Assembly: GCF_020360975.1 (NCBI RefSeq)
Contig: NW_025408671.1
Coordinates: 3,472,001-3,536,000, forward strand
Origin: Hirsutella rhossiliensis
Taxonomy: Eukaryota; Ascomycota; Sordariomycetes; Hypocreales; Ophiocordycipitaceae
Length of the DNA: 64,000 nucleotides
Reading direction: 5' to 3'
The notes beneath the pieces are model-generated. The model ran no database searches and was not told where the DNA came from. It saw nothing but the letters and a program-made list of their open reading frames with translations. Positions 55,948 to 64,000 of the stretch are shown here, one piece after another; positions within the stretch are counted from its first letter, which is position 1; every line of letters begins with the position of its first letter. Made by a program: the position numbers and the translations under genes.

Positions 55948-56798
55948 GTTGGCGGTGTTGTGGTGCTGCGAAGAGAGAAGGTGAGTGTCGGTGCAAGTTC
56001 GTGAAGCGGCACGTTGTCGAGGATTGTGTGGAGCACCAAGATTTTCGCTTAGTTAGGGCAGAGGCAGTGGGTGGGCGCTAGTCGCAGGCTCGACGCTTTA
56101 GCATCACGTGGTCTGGAAAAAATGTCCCTCACCGCAGTCTTTTCGGGCCTGAAGAATCTTCTTCTCACAATCCCATCCACCCAACCCTTTTTCTCGGATT
56201 GGTCCGTCGCCACTGCATATCGCGACAGCAATGACTTTGCGATGATGCCTTCTGAAGGACTCTCTAGCCAAAGGCTGTAATGGTATGTTCTCACTTGCTC
56301 CCAAATTTTCTTGAGACTTTTCTTTCCTTGCGCGGCGACTTTCGTGATGATAAAACACTACTTTATTTTCTGGTACCTCTTATGCTAGGGCTCTCGGGCT
56401 CGATGAATGAACTGGACTTCTGACCTATGCTCAAACGCTTGGATCCGTCTCTATCACCCGCCATTTATGCCGAGTCTTTTTGCTGACACCGAAACAATTC
56501 ATAGTGTCATTGGTCTGCCGCGCGGCAAGAAAAAGTAGAACTTTAACCTCCTCACAACCACCGTTTACACGTCAAAAATTCACCAATACGTTAGTGATAG
56601 GAAGTCCAGGTCCCTCATGTTTCCGATTGATTGTGTCTGTTATACACCTTAAATACATGTCAAAAGTAATGCCTGACACTCATTTCTTGGCTGTTCCTTG
56701 TTGGCTCTCTTCTTTCCGTGCCTCTCCCTGTCGTGTCGCGTACCCAAGCTGCCTCGTATGCCCGAGACGCTTGCCATGACGTCCAGAATCCGCACCCT
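55948..56798. other. Intergenic region RPS13 - U2AF
   Basis: RPS13 promoter and the 3' flank of the U2AF large subunit gene. AT-richer than neighbours from about 56280 to 56700. No gene seen. Confidence 0.65.
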
Positions 56799-58910
56799 CT
56801 ACCAAGCGCCGACATCGAAATTCTCCTGTGTAGGGGTCAGCCTGTCAATATCACAACCGGTAAACACATGGACAACTTACCTCGGGAAAATACGTGGTGA
56901 CGACAGTCCTGTCCGCAAACTTCCGTCCCGCCAAAGCTGTGAGCGCGTTGTGCGCAGATTCTGTCGAGTCAAACTTGACAAAGATCTTGCCAACGCCAGC
57001 AGACTGCCGACTGCCGCCAGTCGGTCGGGGAGCCTTCAGCTCGAGCACCTTGCCAAACTTGGTGCATTCCTCTCGCACATCGTCGCAAATTTCTTTGCAA
57101 GGAAATGTCAGCATTTGCAAGTACGCAGGAGAATGAGAGCAAGGGAGGGGAGAAATGAAGTGTAGCGACCATTGCTCTCTGGCCGAGGCAAGAAAGGCTG
57201 ACAGCGGGCTGTAGAGAGATTCAAACAAACCTTCGTATTCCTCGTTATCCAACAGCTCCTCGAGCGTGACCATGTTGAGAAGTTGAACCACACGGCCCTT
57301 GTCCGTCTCGCTGGCCATTTGGGACGCGAGGCCGCTGATGGCCGTAATGCCCACGTCGAAGTTGGCAACCTGGGTAGAGCCGGAGCTCGCCTTGGTCACC
57401 TTCAACTTCTGCCCCCCGACGTCCATTCCATTCAGAGTATTCAGGGCGGCTTCGTTGGCAGCAGTCGGCTCCAGGTACTCCGCGAAAGCAATGCCCTGTC
57501 ATGGTCAGCTTTGCATCTAATTGAGATGAACAGATGGGATAACGATGTCCTTGATCTTACCCGTGACTCTTCGGTGCTTCGGTCTTTGACCAGAACAAGG
57601 GCTTTGGGCTTGCCAAAAGCAGCGAGAAGCTCAATGACCTGGTCCTCGGTAAGAAAGGCCGGAATGTTGCTGATGCACAGCTTGTGCACGGTATCGGGAA
57701 CGTGAGTTGAGACGGTATTGGGGTCGTGAGCCATTTCGTCGGGAACGGCCTGCATCACGTAGTCCTTGGGGCGCCGAATAATCAATCCTGACATATCCGG
57801 GTTGGAGGAGCCATTGGCAGCATCGTCGGCTTCCATGGAAATGCCGTCCAGAGCAAGCGCAACAGTTGCGTCGATGGCATTCTTGAACTCAAGGACCGCA
57901 AAAGATCGGTCGTTGGAGAACTGGCAAAGGACACATGGATCGGTTGCCTCGATGACATTCATCCCATTGAGCTGCAGGTTGAAGAAGGACATAAGGGCGT
58001 CCTCGGTGACCGCAGGCGGCAAATTGTTGACGATGAGTCGCTTTGACTGGCGAGAGTTGCTTGCCTTCAACCCCGCACTCGAAACCTGCCCCGAGGGCTG
58101 GTTCATGAAAGCTTGCAGCTTTGTGGGGTCCATGGCCTGTTGTCGCGGGGCACCTGGAAGAGGGAACATGCCAGACAGCTTGGCCTGTTCGGCCGTCACG
58201 AGCTCATAGCCCGGGGGTTTGATGTCCCACTGAGTCATTCTCCTCTTGCGCTCCAGGATGGACACGACGTCGGTCAGGTCTGGAGTGGGCTCCCGTTTGA
58301 CGACTGGAGTTGGGCTCCGCCGAGCTTCGTGCCTTGCAGGACCCATGTCGTCTCGGCGATCTCTGCCGGCCCGTCGACGGTCGTCATGGGGGTCTCGGTC
58401 TCGCCTTGCTGGCCGTTCTTCATCGTCTCGACGGAAATCCCGGCGGGGAGCGCCTCGGTCGCGGTCCCATTCGCGGTCCCCCCGACGCTCACGGCCAGAG
58501 TATCGATCTTCGCGTTCACGATCTCGGTGGCTTCGACTCGAGGAGTATGCGTCAAAGTCTCCGCCTTCTCGACGATGTCCGCGAGGCTCGGGAGATCTCG
58601 ACCGTCGACGCTCGCGGTTTCGATCACGATCGCGCTCGCGCTCGCGCTCACGGTCTCGGTCGCGGTCTCGGTCACGATCTCGGGGGCGATCGCGACGCTC
58701 ATCACGGTCCCCTCGCGAGGACTTGGCGGCAATCAGCTTGACTATTTCATACAAAATCTCGTGAGGCTTTTTACGAACAGCAAATTCTCGGCCTCTCCGC
58801 CCATCTGAATGGCCAACGAGGGGCAAGGTCAGTCATCACCAGCTTCTCTCAGTAGTTGGTGGGGAGCAGACTTGGGACATACCTCGAGCGGAGTAGCTGT
58901 CGCCGTTCAT
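56799..58910 (-). CDS. U2AF2: Splicing factor U2AF large subunit
   Basis: Five exons (58883-58910, 57561-58804, 57231-57495, 56881-57092, 56799-56825), introns 78, 65, 138 and 55 nt, giving 591 residues. After a short N-terminus (HEILYEIVKLIAAKSSRG) comes a long RS-like domain of Arg-Asp/Glu dipeptides, about residues 45-160. RRM1 has KRLIVNNLPPAV and RSFAVLEFKNAIDA; RRM2 has HKLCISNIPAFLTEDQ and GIAFAEYLEP; the C-terminal U2AF-homology motif has VVQLLNMVTLEELLDNEEYE and GKIFVKFDSTESAHNAL. It binds the polypyrimidine tract and, by the UHM, SF1 and SF3B1. The last exon encodes only ENFDVGAW. It uses RD/RE rather than RS dipeptides, as in many filamentous fungi. Confidence 0.95.
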
Positions 58911-59345
58911 CGTTTGCGACGTCTTGCCGGGAGGGCAAGGAGTCAGTGAGCCGCTTCGCGTTGATGATGCTGGCGATGAAATGTTTTGAAACGGTGAGCC
59001 AAAGCTGCAGGCGAGGCTGGCGCTTTTCCAGCGGATTTGGTGCTAGTCTGGTTGTGGAGTTTTTGTGGGGCGGACTGCGAGCAGACTCCTCTGGCAGCTG
59101 CAGCGCTTGGCGGATGCACCGCCACATATACATGCCTCAGGCCTGGGGCAAGTGGCTGAGTACGATCTGCGCGATACTTTGAAGTTCGTACCGCCCAGTA
59201 TCAGAACTCTTAACATCAGGGGCGAGGCAATGAGGCAAATACTAACCCGACTTGAGAAGCCTGCACAAGACTTGAGGTTGACATTCTCAGTGAGCTTCAT
59301 TTGCAGTTCCCCTGCTCCTGCCACTGGATCAGGTCACGCACGGCC
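58911..59345. promoter_or_regulatory. Bidirectional promoter U2AF2 - OGG1
   Basis: 435 bp between divergent start codons. No specific sites are assigned. Confidence 0.55.
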
Positions 59346-60650
59346 ATGGTCATCAAAGGAGCGCCTGAATGGCGCAAACTACCCGTGAGCCTCTCCGAGC
59401 TGTGCATCGACACAACGCTGCGATGCGGGCAGTCTTTCCGTTGGCGCAAGATCAATGGTGAATGGTACAGCTTTGCCTCGCCACTGCCCACTCTTTCATA
59501 TGCTGACCGGCCACTACAGGACAAGCACTTTGCATGGGCGCATCCTGTCTCTAAGGCAGGATCATCTCCATCTGCACTATAGAGTGACTTGGCCAGACCC
59601 TCCCCCATGGCCCCTAACCCCCTCGGCCTTGAATGCTGAAGTCCAGAGGGGAGACGACACGGAGGATCTCCTGCGTCGCTACTTTAGCCTGGATCTGGAC
59701 CTTGGTGCCTTGTACGAGCAGTGGTCAAGGGCGGATCCCAACTTTGGCAGAAGAGCACCGGGCTTTACCGGCGTGCGTATTCTTAGCCAGGACGCATGGG
59801 AAGCGCTTCTATGCTTCATCTGCAGTAGCAACAACAATATAAGCCGCATATCCCAAATGGTATGCATGAGCCTACGAGGGGCACCGTCAACGGGACTGAC
59901 GATATTTAGGCTCACAAACTGTGCAAACACTACGGCCCTCTTATCGGCCATGTTGGAGACGAAGCCCTCCACGATTTCCCGACTCCCGACTCACTGATTG
60001 GAAAGGAAGTCGAGTCGCATTTGAGGGAGCTTGGCTTCGGATATCGGGCCAAGTACATTGCCCAGACAGCCCGGGTCGTGGCTCTGGAGAAGCCAGCACT
60101 GTGGCTGGAGTCGCTGCGAAACCCCGAACACCGGGGTCCAAGGGACTACGAGGTGCCAGAGGGCCCCAGAGCAACCTACAAAGAAGCGCACGAGGCGCTT
60201 CTGTCTCTGGCGGGTGTTGGGCCCAAGGTGGCAGATTGCGTTTGCCTGATGGGGCTCGGCTGGGGTGAGTCTGTTCCAGTCGACACTCACGTTTGGCAGA
60301 TTGCCCAGAGGGACTACAAGTTTGGCAAGTCAAAAACAAAGACTTTCAACAAGGCCTTGTATGATGCGATTGGGGATCACTTCCGGGATATTTGGGGCAA
60401 GTATGCGGGCTGGGCACATTCCGTCCTCTTTGCAGCCGATCTTCGAGAATTTTCGAATCGCACTGTGAAAAGGGAGGGGGCCGAGGAAACGCAAACGAGT
60501 GAAGGGAAAGCGGTGGTTGGGACCCGCAAGAGGAAGACCGTGGTCAAGGCGGAGGTCAAGACGGAGGTCAAAGTTGAAGAGACAGAGGACGGGACGGCTC
60601 TGGACGTTGATAGAGCTGTCAAGCGGAGACGGACACGGCAGAGGGTCTGA
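59346..60650 (+). CDS. OGG1: 8-oxoguanine DNA glycosylase/AP lyase
   Basis: Three exons, 59346-59464, 59520-59859 and 59910-60650, introns 55 and 50 nt, giving 399 residues. The N-terminal domain has CIDTTLRCGQSFRWRKINGE; the middle has FICSSNNNISRI; the helix-hairpin-helix is SLAGVGPKVADCVCLMGL with the catalytic lysine in VGPKVADC, and VPVDTHVWQIAQRDY supplies the catalytic aspartate. It excises 8-oxoguanine paired with cytosine and cuts the strand by beta-elimination. A basic Lys/Glu-repeat tail with VKAEVKTEVKVEE and a nuclear-signal-like KRRRTRQR follows the catalytic part. The start at 59346 was chosen because it gives the family's short lead into EWRKLPVSLSEL. Confidence 0.95.
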
Positions 60651-61099
60651 GCCAGCGTGCAGCCCTGTTCCCTGAAGGAATTCGACGGTCTCTTGTTTTC
60701 GGAATCTTTGACGACGAGGGTCGATCATTGGCTGTGTGAAACTCTCGGTTCGATTTGTGGGAATACAGTAAGTCGGCGATCAGTTGCCGAATATTTGCAT
60801 CCACAGACTTTGGCATTGCGAGTGGAGACAATTGGTCGAGGTTCCAGGCTGCCAGCCTTGCCGCATGCTTGCAGCTGGCTTCCCTGACGTGACTGGCTAG
60901 AGGCTCTTCGGCTAAACGTCGGGCCTAGCACCCCCAAACTTTTTGCCGCCCACTACGAGGCCAGGCTTGGCAAAGGCTCCTTTCTTCCCCTACCAACTCG
61001 ACCACCTCCGCCAGGCTGCCCATCCATGTGCAACGACAACACTCGGATCGCACCTTGCAACTTGGAACCGGGTTGAAGCAGCAGGGCCGCCGAGGCAAA
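60651..61099. other. Spacer between OGG1 and SF3B1
   Basis: About 450 bases holding the OGG1 3' end and the SF3B1 promoter and 5' UTR. No gene seen. Confidence 0.65.
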
Positions 61100-64000
61100 A
61101 TGTCCGACGCCGATTTCGAAGCCGTGACCAAGCGTCAGCGCGAGCGCAATGCCTCGGCCGCAGCAAAGAAGAGCTCGCGTGGCTCCGACTTCTCGACTCA
61201 GCGCTCCGACGCAACACGCCAGAAGCTCACCGACAGTGCTGACAATGAGCTCTACGAACGAGATGGCGGTGAGAAGTTTTCAGGCTACCACACGTCTCTT
61301 CCCATGGGCGACGATGACGACGACGACGATGCGGGTCAAGACAAGACTCGCCGCTTGGTCGGGCAATACACTGCCTCCCGCGAAATGATCGACGAGTTTG
61401 CTCGAGGGGATGGCGTTGAGGAAGACGATATTCTGGCCGACCGGGGAGAAAAGAGCGGTCGCATCATCGACCGCGAGACGGACTACCAGAAGCGCCGCTT
61501 CAACCGCGTCCTAACGCCAACCAGGGCCGACCCCTTCGCCAAGAATCGACAGGCGGGCGCGGCCGAAAATGGCACGACATACCGGGAAATCATGCAGGGC
61601 CAAGAGCTCGAGAGAGAAGAGGAGCGCGTACGACAAGCGATTCAGGCCAAGCAGGGTGACACAGCCGATGATGAGCATACCGTGCCCACGCTCCAGAATC
61701 CGGACAAGGAGAACGCCGAAGCTGGCTCCACAGTTGCAGTGACTGCTGGCCGCAAACGCAAGAAGAGATGGGACATCTCCTCGGAACCAAGTGACAGCCA
61801 GGCACAGCCCGAGTCCGCCGTCAGCGCACAGTCGAAGCGGTCCAGATGGGACGAGGCTCCCTCTGTGCAGGGCCTTGCCGGGTCCGAGGCTGCCAAGCAG
61901 CGCTCTCGTTGGGATCAAGCGCCATCTGCGACGCCCATGGGCAACCAAGGGCTCGCAACTCCCGCGCAGCCAACAAAAATGCCGGCAATGCCAACGGCTG
62001 TTTTCGGTACCGAAGTGGGACGCAACATGCCGCTCAGCGACGAGGAGCTAGACCTGCTCTTGCCAGGAGAAGATCAGGGCTACAAAGTTCTCGAGTTTCC
62101 GCCTGGATTCGTGCAAGCCCGCGCGCCGGCTCACAGGATCATGGCCACGCCAGCTCCCCAGACGGGGTTTATGATGCAAGACCCTGAACAAACCCGGCTG
62201 GGCGGCCAACCGATGCCGGCAGAGATCTCGGGCGTCGGTGACTTGCAGTTTCTCAAGCCCGAGGACATGACATACTTTGGAAAGCTCAATGACGGCACCG
62301 AGGAGAGTAGCTTGTCGGTGGACGAGCTAAAGGAGAGGAAGATCATGAAGCTGTTGCTCAAGATCAAGAACGGAACCCCGCCTATGCGCAAGACTGCTCT
62401 TCGTCAGATTACGGACAATGCGCGGCAATTCGGACCAGGGCCTCTGTTCGCGCAGATCCTCCCTCTGCTCATGGAGAAGACGCTCGAGGAACAGGAACGC
62501 CATCTCCTGGTCAAGGTCATTGACCGTATCCTCTACAAACTCGACGATTTGGTGCGCCCCTATGTGCACAAGATCCTCGTCGTCATTGAGCCGCTGCTCA
62601 TTGACCAAGACTACTACGCCAGAGTGGAAGGCCGTGAAATCATCTCAAACGTTGCCAAAGCCGCGGGCCTCGCAACCATGATTAGTGTCATGCGGCCGGA
62701 CATTGACCATGTGGACGATTACGTGCGGAATACGACGGCGAGGGCATTCTCGGTCGTGGCATCTGCCCTTTCTATTCCCGCAATGCTGCCGTTTCTGAGA
62801 GCAGTCTGCCGGAGCAAGAAGTCGTGGCACGCCAGGCACACCGGAGTTAAGATTGTACAGCAGATTGCCATCCTCATGGGATGCGCCGTCTTGCCTCACC
62901 TCAAGGGCTTGGTCGACTGCATCGCGCCGAACCTCAGCGACGATCAGACCAAGATCAGAACAGTGACCAGTCTCGCCATAGCTGCGTTGGCTGAGGCGTC
63001 CAACCCCTACGGTATCGAGAGCTTCGACGAGATCCTGAACCCTCTCTGGACCGGTGCGCGCAAGCAGCGAGGCAAGGGACTCGCCGCGTACCTCAAGGCT
63101 GTTGGATACATCATTCCCCTGATGGATGAGGAATATGCCAACTATTACACGACCCAGATCATGGAGATTGTGTTGCGCGAGTTTTCTTCGCCCGACGAAG
63201 AAATGAAAAAGGTCGTGCTCAAGGTGGTTTCTCAGTGCGCCGCTACCAAGGGCGTAAGCAGCGATTATCTCAAGGAGCACGTCCTCGACGAATTTTTCAA
63301 AAACTTTTGGGTGAAGCGGATGGCCCTGGACAAGCGCAACTACAAGCAGGTGGTGGAAACGACGGTTGACGTCGGGCAAAAGGTGGGCGTCGGCGAGATT
63401 CTTAACAGGATCGTCGACAACCTCAAGGACGAAAGCGAAGCCTACCGCAAGATGACGGTAGAAACGACCGAGAAGGTGGTCACAAGCCTGGGAGCTGCCG
63501 ACATCGACAAGCGACTGGAGGAGCTCCTGATGGATGGTATCCTGTACACGTTCCAGGAGCAGAGCGTCGAGGACCTTGTGATTCTCAACGGCTTTGGCTC
63601 CGTGGTCAACGCCCTGGGAGATCGCTGCGTCGACTATCTGCCGCAGATCACGAGCACCATCCTGTGGCGCCTGAACAACAAGTCGCCCACGGTTCGCCAG
63701 CAGGCGGCCGATCTCATTTCCCGGATCGCCATGGTGATGAAGCAGTGTGGCGAGGACGAACTCATGGGCAAACTTGGCGTCGTGCTGTACGAGTATCTGG
63801 GTGAAGAGTACCCCGAGGTGCTGGGCTCGATCCTGGGGGCCCTCCGCTCCATTGTCACCGTCGTGGGCATCGCGCAGATGCAGCCGCCCATCAAGGACCT
63901 TTTGCCTCGCCTGACGCCCATCCTCCGCAACCGCCACGAGAAGGTGCAGGAGAACACGATTGACCTGGTGGGCCGTGTGGCGGACCGCGGCCCGGAGTGT
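61100..64000 (+). CDS. SF3B1: Splicing factor 3B subunit 1 (Hsh155), 3' end beyond window
   Basis: An intronless open frame from ATG at 61100 runs off the window after 967 codons. The N-terminal region is disordered and holds three RW-type U2AF-ligand motifs ([26 protein letters not shown], roughly residues 215-275). A conserved p14-binding stretch ([20 protein letters not shown]) follows, then HEAT repeats from about residue 410. Residues matching human cancer hotspots R625, N626, K666 and K700 are all wild type (R543, N544, K584, K618). SF3B1 clamps the branch-point helix in the U2 snRNP. The gene is complete at its 5' end only; the missing remainder should be the last HEAT repeats. Confidence 0.97.
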   Translation, partial: MSDADFEAVTKRQRERNASAAAKKSSRGSDFSTQRSDATRQKLTDSADNELYERDGGEKFSGYHTSLPMGDDDDDDDAGQDKTRRLVGQYTASREMIDEFARGDGVEEDDILADRGEKSGRIIDRETDYQKRRFNRVLTPTRADPFAKNRQAGAAENGTTYREIMQGQELEREEERVRQAIQAKQGDTADDEHTVPTLQNPDKENAEAGSTVAVTAGRKRKKRWDISSEPSDSQAQPESAVSAQSKRSRWDEAPSVQGLAGSEAAKQRSRWDQAPSATPMGNQGLATPAQPTKMPAMPTAVFGTEVGRNMPLSDEELDLLLPGEDQGYKVLEFPPGFVQARAPAHRIMATPAPQTGFMMQDPEQTRLGGQPMPAEISGVGDLQFLKPEDMTYFGKLNDGTEESSLSVDELKERKIMKLLLKIKNGTPPMRKTALRQITDNARQFGPGPLFAQILPLLMEKTLEEQERHLLVKVIDRILYKLDDLVRPYVHKILVVIEPLLIDQDYYARVEGREIISNVAKAAGLATMISVMRPDIDHVDDYVRNTTARAFSVVASALSIPAMLPFLRAVCRSKKSWHARHTGVKIVQQIAILMGCAVLPHLKGLVDCIAPNLSDDQTKIRTVTSLAIAALAEASNPYGIESFDEILNPLWTGARKQRGKGLAAYLKAVGYIIPLMDEEYANYYTTQIMEIVLREFSSPDEEMKKVVLKVVSQCAATKGVSSDYLKEHVLDEFFKNFWVKRMALDKRNYKQVVETTVDVGQKVGVGEILNRIVDNLKDESEAYRKMTVETTEKVVTSLGAADIDKRLEELLMDGILYTFQEQSVEDLVILNGFGSVVNALGDRCVDYLPQITSTILWRLNNKSPTVRQQAADLISRIAMVMKQCGEDELMGKLGVVLYEYLGEEYPEVLGSILGALRSIVTVVGIAQMQPPIKDLLPRLTPILRNRHEKVQENTIDLVGRVADRGPEC

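Noticed and set aside
62645..63937. 430-codon minus frame
   Set aside because: Antisense shadow of the SF3B1 HEAT-repeat coding sequence.
1..64000. tRNA genes, transposons or secondary-metabolite cluster
   Set aside because: No B-box plus acceptor-stem arrangement, transposase, reverse transcriptase, terminal repeats or biosynthetic backbone enzymes were recognised by eye; a tRNA scan was not possible.

Overview
The window is nuclear DNA from a filamentous ascomycete, most probably a Hypocreales (Sordariomycetes) fungus. The reasons are GC-rich coding sequence, short introns (mostly 48-150 nt) with GTRNGT donors and CTNAC-like branch points, Kozak-like CACCATG/GCCATG starts, and proteins that closely follow fungal housekeeping families. 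The order and genus are inferred from remembered family resemblance; no search was run. I place 21 coding genes (one running off the right edge) and one clear pseudogene. I see no transposon, tRNA, rRNA, CRISPR or secondary-metabolite cluster.

Left part (1-19842): a mostly gene-free start holding one doubtful first exon; a LYAR-type zinc-finger nucleolar protein; the peroxisomal RING ligase PEX10; a small secreted cysteine-containing protein with a charged repeat tail; an EXS-domain (Erd1-like) membrane protein; an unknown Ser/Pro-rich protein; a CoA-diphosphatase-type Nudix hydrolase; and a Ctr-type copper transporter.

Middle (19843-36000): 3-hydroxyanthranilate dioxygenase (BNA1) convergent with a fumarylacetoacetate-hydrolase-family enzyme, then cullin-3, the Sm core protein SmD1, the eRF1 methyltransferase MTQ2, a small Cys-rich unknown, the vacuolar TRP calcium channel YVC1, an aminoglycoside-phosphotransferase-fold kinase of the ACAD10/11 type, and the CCAAT-binding subunit HapB (NF-YA).

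Gene-poor block (35979-51449): about 9.9 kb upstream of hapB has no gene I can support and is rich in simple repeats. It is followed by one short Pro/Ser-rich protein with a conserved basic C-terminus and a 4.9-kb stretch that contains a decayed aminoglycoside-phosphotransferase-like pseudogene (internal deletion with frameshift, plus two in-frame stops).

Right part (51450-64000): a dense housekeeping block. The nuclease FAN1 is divergent from the COMPASS subunit SDC1; ribosomal protein S13 follows; then the large U2AF subunit is divergent from the 8-oxoguanine glycosylase OGG1, followed by the U2 snRNP scaffold SF3B1/Hsh155. Two physically interacting 3'-splice-site factors (U2AF65 with its UHM, SF3B1 with its RW-type ligand motifs) and two DNA-repair enzymes therefore lie within about 12 kb. 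Exon boundaries were read by hand from splice signals and reading-frame continuity; total codon counts close in frame for every multi-exon model.
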